Below, one piece after another: positions 52,702-61,716 of a DNA stretch of 64,000 nucleotides; position 1 is the first letter of the stretch; each line of letters opens with the position of its first letter. The translations under genes and the position numbers were made by a program. The notes under the pieces are model-generated. The model was given only the letters and a program-made list of their open reading frames with translations, was not told the DNA's origin and searched no databases. This DNA is from Rubrivivax sp. (GTDB lineage: Bacteria; Pseudomonadota; Gammaproteobacteria; Burkholderiales; Burkholderiaceae_C). Location: positions 1 through 64,000 of the forward strand of contig JAEUPD010000153.1 of the NCBI GenBank assembly GCA_016788525.1. Reading direction: 5' to 3'.

Positions 52702-53368
52702 GGCGTCGCTCGCGCCAGGCCTGCGCCACGCGCGCCAACGTGACAGGCTCGAACTCGGGGTGGCGCCAGCGCCGCCACAGATGCTCGCCGGCGAACAGCG
52801 CCAGCGCCGCCGCCGGCGTGAGCACGTTGCCGAACAGCGACCACCAGCTCCAGGGTGCCAGTGCATACAGCAGCCACGACAGGGCGATCATGGCCAGGAA
52901 GTAGGCTGCCCACAACCGCGTGAGCGCGCCGGTGTACTCGCGCAGCGCCGGCGTGAACACCCGGTGCACACGCTCTGCCATGACGGTGATCAGCGGCGTG
53001 CCGCCCTGGCGCAGCGTGGCAGCAAAGGCCCAGGCCAGCGCGGCGTGGATGGCGCTGTGCTGCACGACGTAGAGCAGCTGGATGTTGCCGATGCCGCCGC
53101 GCACGACGACGGTCGCCGTGGCAGCGGCGGCCACGGCCATCGCCACCAGCAGGCCATGCTGGTGCCGGCGCCACGCGCCGGCCGTGGCCACGGCCCAAAG
53201 CGGGCCCAGCAGCATGGCCACGGCCCAGGGCCGTTCGGGCGCGTGCAGCATCAGCGCGTGCGACACCAGGGCGTAGGCGGCCACGCCGGCCACGGCCAGC
53301 AGGGCCCAGGGCACGGCCGTGCCCGATGCCAGCGGTGCCGCGGCCGGACGACTCGACGGCATCGGCAC
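52691..53368 (-). CDS. Polytopic membrane protein of the aryl polyene cluster
   Basis: This 225-residue protein has about six hydrophobic segments (WALLAVAGVAAYALVSHALM, AVAMLLGPLWAVATAGAW, LLVAMAVAAAATATVVV and others). The position between ACP and ligase, and size, match the conserved membrane component of canonical clusters. Its job is unknown; it may gather the assembly enzymes at the membrane. The start is the GTG at 53366-53368 or ATG at 53360-53362. Confidence 0.8.
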   Translation of the reverse strand: MPMPSSRPAAAPLASGTAVPWALLAVAGVAAYALVSHALMLHAPERPWAVAMLLGPLWAVATAGAWRRHQHGLLVAMAVAAAATATVVVRGGIGNIQLLYVVQHSAIHAALAWAFAATLRQGGTPLITVMAERVHRVFTPALREYTGALTRLWAAYFLAMIALSWLLYALAPWSWWSLFGNVLTPAAALALFAGEHLWRRWRHPEFEPVTLARVAQAWRERRHGR

Positions 53369-53377
53369 GGGTGGGGT

Positions 53378-53665
53378 TCAGCGCGTGCGCTGTTGCGCCA
53401 CGTGGGCGGCCAGGCTGCGCAGGTTCTGGAAGATCTTGTGGTTGTTCTCGTCGTCGGAGCGCAGCTGGAAGCCGTAGCGCTGCGAGATCTCGAGCGCAAC
53501 CTCGAGGATGTCGATCGAATCCAGACCAAGGCCGTCGCCGAACAGCGGCGCCGCGGGATCGATGGCCTCGGGCGTGATCTCCAGGTTCAGTGCCTCCACG
53601 AACAGTGCCGCCAGCTCGCGTTCGAGCGCGGCAGGGTCGGCGGCGGTCGTGGTGGGCGTCGTCAC
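53378..53665 (-). CDS. Acyl carrier protein of the aryl polyene cluster
   Basis: This 95-residue carrier protein has the phosphopantetheine serine in GLGLDSIDILEVALEI (Ser near 50). The surrounding helices are acidic, as in other ACPs. The GTG at 53663-53665 is chosen because the frame upstream has no ACP likeness. Canonical clusters have two ACP genes in tandem; only one is here. It is the first gene of the minus arm. Confidence 0.88.
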   Translation of the reverse strand: MTTPTTTAADPAALERELAALFVEALNLEITPEAIDPAAPLFGDGLGLDSIDILEVALEISQRYGFQLRSDDENNHKIFQNLRSLAAHVAQQRTR

Positions 53666-53723
53666 TTCAGCATCCTCGTGCCAATGCGCAAGGCGAGGGG
53701 CGCCGCAGCGCCCGGAACCGCGC

Positions 53724-53729
53724 ATTGTA
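53724..53729 (-). promoter_or_regulatory. Possible -10 element of the ACP-led pigment operon
   Basis: Read on the minus strand TACAAT lies 58 bases before the ACP GTG in the 180-bp gap after the anti-sigma gene. The upstream sequence has no good -35 hexamer, as often in GC-rich genomes. It may be a sigma70-type promoter for the pigment operon; read-through from the sigma operon would be another route. Confidence 0.35.
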
Positions 53730-53845
53730 GGTCGCCAGGTGAAGACAGCGGCCGGCCGCAGGCGTCCGGCTGCAGCGCCGGCCTGGGGCCGGCGGGCAGT
53801 GCCCCGTCGACACCATCAGCCGCGGGGCCGGTGGCGCGTGGCCGT

Positions 53846-54352
53846 CTACAGCACCACGGCCGCCTCCGGCGCGGCGCCGCGCAGGAAGATCAATGCGCCA
53901 CCCGGGCTCGTCAGGCGGTCGTGCAGCACGCCCTTGCGGCCCAGGTGATAGCCGCCCGCCGGAATGACGAGGTCGCCGATGCACATCTGGCCTTCGAGCA
54001 CGAGGCATTCCTCGTCCTGCGGATGGCGGTGTGCCGGCAGCGCGGCGCCCGGCGCCAGGCGAAGCAGGTAGGACATCGTGTCGCCGTCTCGGTGCAGCAC
54101 CTTCATCGTGATGCCGGTCCCGAAGGGCAGCCAGGGGCCCTCGGCGGGCGCCAGCGTGGCATGGCGCGGCGTGCTGTCGGCGGCGATGCGCCTGAGCAGC
54201 TGCTTCTTCACGCGGGCCGCCGCGGCCGCGTCGGGCGGCTCGGGCGAAACGGCCTGGTCGAGCCAGGCCAGTACGTCGGCGTCGAGCACGGACTCGCGGC
54301 TGGCGCTGCCGTCGCCGGCGGGGGCGGGGTCGAGGTCGGGCGGGGTCTTCAT
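53846..54352 (-). CDS. Cupin-type (ChrR-like) anti-sigma factor
   Basis: This 168-residue protein has an N-terminal helical part (LDADVLAWLDQAVSPEPPDA, then ARVKKQLLRRIAA) that resembles an anti-sigma domain, and a cupin domain at about 75-160. Cupin metal ligands are in HRHPQDEECLVLEG and YHLGRKG. In ChrR of Rhodobacter the N-terminal part has zinc ligands (His and HxxxCxxC); here I see none. It sits 22 bases after the ECF sigma gene on the same strand. Confidence 0.85.
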   Translation of the reverse strand: MKTPPDLDPAPAGDGSASRESVLDADVLAWLDQAVSPEPPDAAAAARVKKQLLRRIAADSTPRHATLAPAEGPWLPFGTGITMKVLHRDGDTMSYLLRLAPGAALPAHRHPQDEECLVLEGQMCIGDLVIPAGGYHLGRKGVLHDRLTSPGGALIFLRGAAPEAAVVL

Positions 54353-54374
54353 CGTGGATGCCTTGGTGTGCGCC

Positions 54375-55070
54375 TCATGCCGCGGCCGGGCCCGCGCGAG
54401 CCCCGCCGAGCACGGAGCGCAGCTTGTTCTGGGCCCGCAGGGCGTGCGACTTCACCGTGCCCAGGGGCAGGCCGGTGCAGCGGGCGATCTCGCCATGGGA
54501 CAGCTCGCGCAGGTAGGCCAGCCCCAGCACCCATCGCTCGGGCGGCGTGAGCGTGGCCAGCGCCGCATGCAACCCGGCGCTGGCCTGCCGGCGCCACAGC
54601 CGCTCGGCGGGGTCGGCGTCGGCGGCCGGATCGGCGGGTTCGGCACCGGCCAGGTCTTCCGTGGCGGCCCCGCCGGGGGCATGCCCGGGCCGGGCGGCCG
54701 CGGCGCGCAGCGCGTCCAGCCCGCGGCTGCGCACCAGCGTCAGCAGCCAGGTCACCGGGTTGCCGCGCCGGGGGTCGAAGCGCCCGGCCTTCTGCCAGGC
54801 TTCGAAGTAGCAGTCGGCCAGCAGATCTTCGACCTCGGCGCTGTCGCGCAACAACCGGCGCGCCACCGTGCGTGCGTGGGCAAAGGTCACCTCGTAGAAC
54901 GACTCGAAGGCCGCGGCATCGCCCGCCGCGGCACCGGCCAGCCACGCGGCGAGCTGGCGGTCACGCGCCTCGTGCCGGTCATCGAACCCGGGAGGCGGGG
55001 CCGCGTCCAGGCTGCCCGGTGCGCCAACGGGCACAGGCGGCTCGCGTGGCGTTTGGGTGGCACCGGGCAT
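54375..55070 (-). CDS. ECF-type sigma factor
   Basis: This 231-residue group 4 sigma factor has region 2 (AFESFYEVTFAHARTVARRL, then EVEDLLADCYFEAWQ) and region 4 (TLTPPERWVLGLAYLRELSH and GLPLGTVKSHALRAQNKLRS). It pairs with the cupin anti-sigma downstream, as in ECF11-type systems that respond to singlet oxygen or organic peroxide. It starts at the ATG at 55068-55070; about 40 Pro-rich residues precede region 2. It is divergent from an SRPBCC-like gene, and the pigment operon lies just downstream of this pair. Confidence 0.88.
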   Translation of the reverse strand: MPGATQTPREPPVPVGAPGSLDAAPPPGFDDRHEARDRQLAAWLAGAAAGDAAAFESFYEVTFAHARTVARRLLRDSAEVEDLLADCYFEAWQKAGRFDPRRGNPVTWLLTLVRSRGLDALRAAAARPGHAPGGAATEDLAGAEPADPAADADPAERLWRRQASAGLHAALATLTPPERWVLGLAYLRELSHGEIARCTGLPLGTVKSHALRAQNKLRSVLGGARAGPAAA

Positions 55071-55403
55071 GCGGAGTGCGTGGGCGGGTCGGTGGCCGAT
55101 TATCCGCAGGCATCGGCGGCGGCGCCGTGCCCACGGCCTGCCCGGGCTGCGTGCCCGGAGCAGGCGAATCGCGCCGGCCGCCGCGACGCCCGCAGCAGGC
55201 GGCCGTGCGTCGGCGGACCGCGAGGTGGGCAGGACAAGGGCATTCATGATGACGGGCGCAATCCCAGTGCTTCGGGTTTACGGGGCGCACCCGCCACTGG
55301 ATGCACCCACACTGCACCCGGTCTTTCCGGCGGCCGCGACTGCATCCACAAGCGGGCAGCTCTCGTAGACGTGCCACTGTCCCTTCGACCCCGGGAGACC
55401 CCC
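55071..55403. promoter_or_regulatory. Divergent control region of the ECF operon and the SRPBCC-like gene
   Basis: This 333-bp gap has no gene. A 6-bp stem CCGGGC-5-GCCCGG lies at about 55142-55158. I looked for TGATCC-type -35 elements of ECF11 promoters and did not find a clear one. GGGAGA at 55393-55398 is the ribosome site of the plus-strand gene. Confidence 0.4.
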
Positions 55404-55934
55404 ATGCCTCGCTTTGCCGAAGTCAGCCATGACGAATGGATCGCCGCGCCCGAGGCCACGGTGCGCGGCCAGTTCGCCGACCTGGAACATCACATCGCGG
55501 CCAACGTGCACCCCAAGCTCTCGTTCAGGATCCTGGCGCAGGGGCCGCTGGCAGCCCGCTACGAGCAGCGCGTGAAGCTGCTGGGCATCACCCAGCGCGA
55601 TGTCTTCGAGCGCCGCTTCTCGGCCGACGGGTCCATGGTGGACACCTCGATCGAGGGGTTCAACCGCGGCGGCTCGTTGAGTTTCGCGTTCCGGCCCGAG
55701 AGCCGGCGCGGCGTCGGCGGCACCCTGGTGCGCATCACCGTCCGGCTGCCGCTGCCGCCGGTGCTGGGGCCGCTGGTGCGCCCGCTGCTGCAGGCGCAGG
55801 TGCGCAAGGAGCTCGCCGCCGCGGCGGCCGAGGACAAGCGCGACCTGGAATCCGGCGGCTACCGGCCTGCGCAGGCCGGCCGCGGCGACCTGCCTGCCGC
55901 GGCGGCACCGAGGCCACTCGCTGCCGCAGCCTGA
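55404..55934 (+). CDS. SRPBCC-like protein of unknown function
   Basis: This 176-residue soluble protein looks like an SRPBCC/START-type ligand-binding fold: a beta-rich core (KLSFRILAQGPLAARYEQRV, then VFERRFSADGSMVDTSIEGF) and a long C-terminal helix (VRPLLQAQVRKELAAAAAED). I cannot name a family. The ATG at 55404 has GGGAGA 5 bases upstream. As the divergent partner of the ECF/cupin pair it could be a target of that sigma factor. Confidence 0.7.
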   Translation: MPRFAEVSHDEWIAAPEATVRGQFADLEHHIAANVHPKLSFRILAQGPLAARYEQRVKLLGITQRDVFERRFSADGSMVDTSIEGFNRGGSLSFAFRPESRRGVGGTLVRITVRLPLPPVLGPLVRPLLQAQVRKELAAAAAEDKRDLESGGYRPAQAGRGDLPAAAAPRPLAAAA

Positions 55935-55953
55935 AGGGAAGAGGCGCGCCGCT

Positions 55954-56448
55954 TCAGCCGGCGCTGGCCGCCTGAGGTGCCGCCAGGCGCGTGCGCAGCG
56001 CCTCGACGCGAGCGCGGTTCACGCCGAAGTCCTTGCGCCCGACGCGCGATGACGAGCGCACCTGGATCACTCCGCCATCGCGGTCAAGCCAGAACTCGGC
56101 GTCGTCGACGAAGCCCATCCAGCGTGTCTTGAACTGCGCGTAGAGGTAGTCGCCTTCCGCCCGCACGATGCGGGCGCCCGGGGTCGCTGCGACGACCTGC
56201 TGCAGCTGCGCCCAGGCCGCGCCGGCGTCGCCGGAGAATGCCAGCGGTGCGATGCGGGCGTACTCGCGCTGAGGGTGATCGGGCCACAGGTCGGCCTGGC
56301 TGCTGACGCTGTTGGGTGTCTTGGAAGGCGGCTTGAACTTGCCTTCGGAAAGCCCGAGCCGGGACGGCGGGCGCCCGCTGAAGGCCCCCAGCCGCCCGGC
56401 CACCGGCACGGCGGCGAGCAAGATGCCGATCATCAGCAGCCAGCGCAT
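55954..56448 (-). CDS. DUF1499 family protein
   Basis: This 164-residue protein has an N-terminal hydrophobic segment (WLLMIGILLAAVPVAGRLGA), probably a signal or anchor, and a DUF1499 domain. PNSVSSQADLWPDHPQREYA, RIVRAEGDYLYAQFKTRWMG and SSSRVGRKDFGVNRARVEAL are family features. The function is unknown. AGGAG lies 8-12 bases before the ATG at 56446-56448, so this start is preferred to an ATG five codons upstream (56463). Confidence 0.88.
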   Translation of the reverse strand: MRWLLMIGILLAAVPVAGRLGAFSGRPPSRLGLSEGKFKPPSKTPNSVSSQADLWPDHPQREYARIAPLAFSGDAGAAWAQLQQVVAATPGARIVRAEGDYLYAQFKTRWMGFVDDAEFWLDRDGGVIQVRSSSRVGRKDFGVNRARVEALRTRLAAPQAASAG

Positions 56449-56532
56449 GGCCCTTCTCCTCATCGTCGTGTTGTCGTGTGTCCAGGCTGCGCCGTGCCGG
56501 GCGTGAGACGCCGGCTGCCGTCCTGCCGCCGG

Positions 56533-58113
56533 CTATCGCCGCCGGCCGCCGCCGAGGATCGAGCCGAGCACGCCGCGGATGATCTCGCGGCCGACGGCCG
56601 AGCCGATGCTGCGCACGGCCGACGAGGCGGCCTTTTCGACCAGGCCCGGGTGGCGCCCGCCGCGCGGGCCGGTGGTGCCAAGCATCGCATCCTTCAACAT
56701 GCCGCCCAGGCCGCTGCCGGCCGGCGCCGCAGCCGTGGCCGGCGCGCCGGGCATCGGGCGGCCTTCCGTGCCGGGGGCAGAAGAACGTGCGCCGCCGCCA
56801 TTGCCGGCCGGCCCGGCGGGCGCATCGGCACTGGCTGCCGCACGCCCCTTGAGCTTCTCGTAGGCCGACTCACGGTCGACCACCTTCTCGTAGGCGCCGG
56901 CGACCAGCGAACCGGCGATCAACGCCTTGCGCTGCTCGGGCGTGATGGGGCCGATCTGGCTGCCGGGCGGGTGCACGTACACGCGCTCGGTGACGCTCGG
57001 GCGGCCCTTCTCGTCGAGGAAGCTGATGAGCGCCTCGCCGACGGCCAGCTCGGTGATGGCGGTGGCCATGTCACCGATCTTCGGATTGGCGCGCATGGTC
57101 TCGGCGGCGCTCTTCACCGCCTTCTGGTCGCGCGGCGTGAAGGCGCGCAGCGCATGCTGCACGCGGTTGCCCAGCTGCGCCAGCACGGTGTCGGGCACGT
57201 CCAGCGGGTTCTGCGTCACGAAGTACACGCCCACGCCCTTGCTGCGCACCAGGCGCACGACGAGCTCGATGCGTTCGACCAGCGCCTTGGGTGCGTCGTT
57301 GAACAGCAGGTGCGCCTCGTCGAAGAAGAACACGAGCTTGGGCTTGTCGAGGTCGCCCACCTCGGGCAGCGTCTCGAACAGCTCGGAAAGCATCCACAGC
57401 AGGAACGTCGCGTACAGACGAGGCGCGTTCATCAGCTTGTCGGCGGCGAGGATGTTGATGACGCCCTTGCCATCGACCGTCTGCATGAAGTCGCCGATGT
57501 CGAGCATCGGCTCGCCGAAGAACCTGTCGCCGCCTTGCTCTTCGATCTGCAGCAGGCCGCGCTGGATGGCGCCGACGCTGGCCGCGCTGATGTTGCCGTA
57601 CTCGGTGGTGAAGTCCTTGGCGTTGTCGCCGGTGAACTGCAGCATCGCGCGCAGGTCCTTCATGTCCAAGAGCGCCAGGCCGTTGTCGTCGGCGATCTTG
57701 AACACGAGGTTGAGCACGCCTTGCTGTGTCTCGTTCAGCGCCAGCATGCGGGCCAGCAAGAGCGGCCCCATGTCGCTGATGGTGGCGCGCACCGGATGGC
57801 CCTGCTCGCCGAACACGTCCCACAGGGTGGCCGGGCAGGCGGTGCTCGCGGGCGTGGGCAGGCCGCGGTCCTTCAGGATGCCAGCCAGCTTGGCCGCCAC
57901 CGTGCCCTTGTGCGTGATGCCGGTGAGGTCGCCCTTCACATCGGCCAGGAACACCGGCACGCCGATGGCGCTGAAGCTCTCGGCGAGCTTTTGCAGCGTG
58001 ATCGTCTTTCCGGTGCCGGTGGCACCGGTGACCAGGCCGTGGCGGTTGGCCAGCGCCGGCAGCAGGTGGCAGGTGACCTCACCGTGCTGGGCGACGAGGA
58101 TGGGCTCGGGCAT
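56533..58113 (-). CDS. HerA-like ATPase (DUF853, YjgR type)
   Basis: This 526-residue protein of the DUF853/YjgR family has an ATPase core related to HerA/FtsK. Walker A is in [20 protein letters not shown] and Walker B in [40 protein letters not shown] follows. The C-terminus is Ala/Gly/Pro-rich and ends [19 protein letters not shown]. Its role is unknown. The ATG at 58111-58113 fits the family start ([11 protein letters not shown]). It is divergent from the subtilisin gene. Confidence 0.9.
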   Translation of the reverse strand: MPEPILVAQHGEVTCHLLPALANRHGLVTGATGTGKTITLQKLAESFSAIGVPVFLADVKGDLTGITHKGTVAAKLAGILKDRGLPTPASTACPATLWDVFGEQGHPVRATISDMGPLLLARMLALNETQQGVLNLVFKIADDNGLALLDMKDLRAMLQFTGDNAKDFTTEYGNISAASVGAIQRGLLQIEEQGGDRFFGEPMLDIGDFMQTVDGKGVINILAADKLMNAPRLYATFLLWMLSELFETLPEVGDLDKPKLVFFFDEAHLLFNDAPKALVERIELVVRLVRSKGVGVYFVTQNPLDVPDTVLAQLGNRVQHALRAFTPRDQKAVKSAAETMRANPKIGDMATAITELAVGEALISFLDEKGRPSVTERVYVHPPGSQIGPITPEQRKALIAGSLVAGAYEKVVDRESAYEKLKGRAAASADAPAGPAGNGGGARSSAPGTEGRPMPGAPATAAAPAGSGLGGMLKDAMLGTTGPRGGRHPGLVEKAASSAVRSIGSAVGREIIRGVLGSILGGGRRR

Positions 58114-58204
58114 GGGAGTGCTCCGCGGTGGGTGAGGCAAGTGGCCGCGCAGTCTAGAGCAGGCTTCGAAGTGAGCTGCCCGACCTCGGCAGCGGCCTGT
58201 CGAT

Positions 58205-58258
58205 CCCTCGCCTGAGGGGTAGGGTATGGGGTAACCCCGAGGGTCCCGGTCGACCGGG
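58205..58258. repeat. Cluster of three short inverted repeats upstream of the subtilisin gene
   Basis: Within 54 bases lie CCCTC-4-GAGGG (58205-58218), GGGGTAACCCC (58228-58238) and the perfect palindrome CCCGGTCGACCGGG (58245-58258). This is the 244-bp divergent gap between the HerA-like ATPase and the secreted protease. They could be operators for one or both genes. Confidence 0.7.
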
Positions 58259-58357
58259 GCACTTAGCGTGCAACCTCTCGTAACGGTTCGGTGACATTGC
58301 GGCAATCCAGCCGTGTCTTCACGAACCCTCACTCAACCCCATCCGGAGAGAAGCCTC

Positions 58358-59743
58358 ATGGCGATTCGTCGATTCATGCAGGGGGCCTTGGCCGCTGCTG
58401 CCCTCGTGGGCATGGGTTCGGTCGCGGCGAAGGACTTCGTCCTGTCCGCCAACTCGTGGGGCGCGGCGCAGAACGCCGCCGTGGCATCCGCGGGCGGCAC
58501 CGTGCGCTACAGCCACGCCACGGGCCTGGCGCTGGTGTCGTCGGACCGGGCCACCTTCCTGGCCGACGTGCTGGCCGGCGGCGCCGTGCAGCGCGGTGCG
58601 GTGGACATTGCCGTGCAGCAGGCGCCGGTGCGCACGTTGGACATGGCCCCCGAGCTGCAGGCGGTGCCGGCCACCCCAAATGACAGCTTCTTCCAGCACA
58701 TCCAGTGGGCGCCGCAGTCGATCGGCGCGCCGGCCGCCTGGGCCGCGGGCTACACCGGCAAGGGCGTGCGCGTGGCCGTCATCGACGGCGGGGTCTACGG
58801 CGCCCATGCCGACCTCGCCGGTGCGCTCGACACTGGCGCGGCGCGTTCGTTCGTGCCGGGCGCGCCCGGCAGCTGCCAAGTGAGGTGGGACTGCGACACG
58901 GGCACCTTCTGGCACGGCACGCACGTCAGCGGCATCGTCGCGGCGCGTGCCAACAACGGCATCGGCGTGGCCGGCATCGCGCCCGAGTCCACGGTGGTGC
59001 CGGTGAAGGCCCTGCATGGCGGCTCGGGCAGCTTCGGCTCGGTCATCGCGGCCATCCTGTACGCCGCTACAGAGGGCAGGGCGCACATCATCAACATGAG
59101 TCTGGGGGCGGCGTTCACCCGCGGCGGCGGCCAGGCCAATGACGCCCAGGGTGCCGCCGAGCTTGTGTCGGCGATGAACCGCGCGGTGAACTTCGCCGGC
59201 TCCAAAGGCGTGCTGGTCATCTCCTCGGCCGGCAACGACGCCACCGATTTCGACCACACCGGAAGCCTGATCGACACCCCGGCGCAAAGCGGCAACGGTC
59301 TGGCCGTCTCGGCCACCGGGCCGCTGGGCTTCGCGCTCGGGGCCACCGACTTCGCGCGCTTCTCGAGCTACTCGAACTACGGTCGGTCGATCGTCTCGCT
59401 GGCCGCGCCAGGGGGGGACTTCGCATTGCCGGGCGAAGCGCCCTGCACGCTGTCGCGTGTCCCCAGTGGCACCGTCACGATCCCCTGCTGGGCCTTCGAC
59501 ATGGTGCTGTCCACGTCTCGCGGCACGGTCGCCGCCGGTGGATACACCTGGGCCGCCGGCACCTCGATGGCCGCGCCTGCCGCTGCCGCCGTGGCCGCGC
59601 TCATCAAGCAGAAGAACCCGAACATCTCGGTCGGCGCCCTGAAGAACAAGCTGATGAACTCGGCCGACGACCTGGGCAAGCCGGGCAGCGACCCGTTCTA
59701 TGGCCGCGGCTACCTGAACGCTGCGCGCGCTGTGGCCAACTGA
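58358..59743 (+). CDS. Secreted subtilisin-family (S8) serine protease
   Basis: This 461-residue protease has a signal peptide (FMQGALAAAALVGMGSVAAK), a propeptide-like stretch to about 110 and a full catalytic domain. The triad is Asp 143 (VAVIDGGV), His 186 (WHGTHVSG) and Ser 403 (GTSMAAP), with the oxyanion Asn in SSAGNDATD. Four cysteines (CQVRWDC near 173-179, PCTLSRV and PCWAF near 363-377) may form disulphides. It ends soon after the domain, with no C-terminal sorting domain, so it is probably released. GGAGAG before the ATG at 58358 supports the start. Confidence 0.94.
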   Translation: MAIRRFMQGALAAAALVGMGSVAAKDFVLSANSWGAAQNAAVASAGGTVRYSHATGLALVSSDRATFLADVLAGGAVQRGAVDIAVQQAPVRTLDMAPELQAVPATPNDSFFQHIQWAPQSIGAPAAWAAGYTGKGVRVAVIDGGVYGAHADLAGALDTGAARSFVPGAPGSCQVRWDCDTGTFWHGTHVSGIVAARANNGIGVAGIAPESTVVPVKALHGGSGSFGSVIAAILYAATEGRAHIINMSLGAAFTRGGGQANDAQGAAELVSAMNRAVNFAGSKGVLVISSAGNDATDFDHTGSLIDTPAQSGNGLAVSATGPLGFALGATDFARFSSYSNYGRSIVSLAAPGGDFALPGEAPCTLSRVPSGTVTIPCWAFDMVLSTSRGTVAAGGYTWAAGTSMAAPAAAAVAALIKQKNPNISVGALKNKLMNSADDLGKPGSDPFYGRGYLNAARAVAN

Positions 59744-59885
59744 GGCCAAGGCAGGCCAACGCGGGCCCCGCCCTCCGGCGGGCCGCGCTCTGTGGCCGGC
59801 TGGCCCGCCCGCCCGCCGCGGCAGTGAGGGCCCGCGCCAGCGGCTTGGCGCCCCCGCTCGATGCCCGGCGCTGAGCGTCCAGCGT

Positions 59886-60776
59886 TCAGCGCTCGCCGAT
59901 GGCGGGCGCCAGCCGGTTCAGCCGTTCCAGGCTCGACCGGCACCACGCCTGGTCGGCCTCCTCAAGGCGGTCGAACGCCGACTTCATGTCCAGGGTCGCG
60001 CGCAGTGCCGCGGGCGCGTTGTTCAGGCCCCGCTCGACCAGCGCCAGCGCCTCGAACCCGAAGAACCACTCCAGCGCCGGCGCGTCGTGCTCGCGCACGA
60101 TGTCCAGGCACTTGCGCGCGTGCCGCCGTGCGGCGCTCAGGTCGGGGGCCTTCAGCCAGCTGATCGCCAGGCGGTACTCGGCGCGCTCCACCTCGAGCCA
60201 GGTGCCGGCACGTGCCCAGAAATCGCGAGCCAGGCGCGCAGCCAGCAGCATCAGGTCGCGCTCGGGGTCCGTGCGCACCGGCTTTTCGCCGAGCGTGGCG
60301 GCGATGTCGTTGCCGTTGATGGCGATGGCGCGGCAGGCCGGGTCCTGGTGCGGCAGTTCCTGCGTGTCGACCTCCAGCGCCGCCTCGCGCAGCAGCGAGG
60401 CCGAGCGCGGCGGGTCGCGTTCGGCCAGCGCGCCGGCAGCGTGCGCGCCCACCCGCACGCGGTCCGAGGCGGTCATCGGGCCGCGCAGGTCCTCGATGCC
60501 GCCGGCCAGCGCCAGGCTCGCGTCGAAGATGCGCATCGCCGTGCCGGTGGCGGGGCCTGCAGGCTCGCTGGTGCCAATGTGAAACAGCAGCTGTCGCCCC
60601 TGGGTCCAGCGGCCCAGGTGGTCGCCCATCACGTGGTGCGCCAGGCGCGCCAGCGCCGCGGCCTGTGCGTCGCTGCGTGCCAGCGAAAGCCCCTCGGTGC
60701 CGATGCGCGCCGCCACGGCGGCCGCTTGCCCTGCGTGGTCCTGCCAAGCCTGGTTCAGCCAAGCGTCGAACGGCAT
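59886..60776 (-). CDS. Soluble helical protein of unknown function
   Basis: This 296-residue protein is nearly all helical by composition, with a tetratricopeptide-like second half (ALVERGLNNAPAALRATLDM, then KSAFDRLEEADQAWCRSSLE). No catalytic motif, signal or membrane segment is visible. The ATG at 60774-60776 begins MPFDAWLNQAWQDHAGQAAA. I do not recognise the family. It is divergent from yebC and convergent with the protease gene. Confidence 0.72.
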   Translation of the reverse strand: MPFDAWLNQAWQDHAGQAAAVAARIGTEGLSLARSDAQAAALARLAHHVMGDHLGRWTQGRQLLFHIGTSEPAGPATGTAMRIFDASLALAGGIEDLRGPMTASDRVRVGAHAAGALAERDPPRSASLLREAALEVDTQELPHQDPACRAIAINGNDIAATLGEKPVRTDPERDLMLLAARLARDFWARAGTWLEVERAEYRLAISWLKAPDLSAARRHARKCLDIVREHDAPALEWFFGFEALALVERGLNNAPAALRATLDMKSAFDRLEEADQAWCRSSLERLNRLAPAIGER

Positions 60777-60953
60777 CGATTCGATCTCCCCGCGTACGGT
60801 GACTGTCGCAACCTTAGCGTCCGGCCGCGGGCGTGCCAAGACGGAACCTCGCGCGATTTGGTGACAGCCCCATACAGAGGTTGAGGAGCGCCGGGTGTCG
60901 AAGGGGGGCCGAATAGAATTCCCGGCTGAATTGCATCGAGGGAACCCCGATTC

Positions 60954-61673
60954 ATGGCCGGTCATTCCAAGTGGGCCAACATCCAGCATCGCAAGGGCCG
61001 CCAGGACGAGAAGCGCGGCAAGGCCTGGACGCGCGTCATCCGCGAGATCATGGTGGCCGCGCGCCAGGGCGGTGGTGATCCGGCGACCAACCCGCGCCTG
61101 CGCCTGGCCGTGGACAAGGCCAAGGCGGTGAACCTGCCGGCCGACACCGTCAAGCGCAACATCGACAAGGCCACCGGCAATCTCGAAGGCGTCAGCTACG
61201 AGGAAATCCGCTACGAGGGTTACGGCATCGGCGGCGCGGCGATCATCGTCGACTGCATGACCGACAACCGCGTGCGCACCGTGGCCGAGGTGCGGCACGC
61301 CTTCAGCAAGTTCGGCGGCAACCTCGGCACCGAAGGTTCGGTGGCCTTCCAGTTCAAGCATTGCGCGCAGTTCGTCTTCGCGCCGGGTGCCAGCGAGGAC
61401 AAGGTGATGGACGTGGCGCTGGAGGCCGGCGCCGACGATGTCATCGCCGGCGACGACGGCTCGATCGAGGTGTTGAGCGCACCCGCGCAGTTCGAGGCCG
61501 TGAGGGCCGCGCTCGAAGCGGCTGGGATGAAGCCCGAGGTCGCCGAGGTGACGATGCGCCCCGAGAACACGGTGGCGCTGGCCGGCGACGATGCGGAGCG
61601 CATGCAGAAGCTGCTGGACGTGATCGAAGACCTCGACGACGTCCAGGACGTCTATCACAACGCGGAACTGTGA
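60954..61673 (+). CDS. yebC: YebC/PmpR-family regulatory protein
   Basis: This 239-residue protein is of the YebC/TACO1 family, described both as DNA-binding regulators and, more recently, as translation factors relieving ribosome stalling. The start [20 protein letters not shown] and the [19 protein letters not shown] segment are diagnostic, and the length is normal. GAGGGAA lies before the ATG. A possible -10 TAGAAT lies at about 60914-60919. purD follows 43 bases downstream. Confidence 0.96.
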   Translation: MAGHSKWANIQHRKGRQDEKRGKAWTRVIREIMVAARQGGGDPATNPRLRLAVDKAKAVNLPADTVKRNIDKATGNLEGVSYEEIRYEGYGIGGAAIIVDCMTDNRVRTVAEVRHAFSKFGGNLGTEGSVAFQFKHCAQFVFAPGASEDKVMDVALEAGADDVIAGDDGSIEVLSAPAQFEAVRAALEAAGMKPEVAEVTMRPENTVALAGDDAERMQKLLDVIEDLDDVQDVYHNAEL

Positions 61674-61716
61674 GCGCCAGCCACCCGGTCATGCGCCATC
61701 GCGTGAGCATCAGGCC

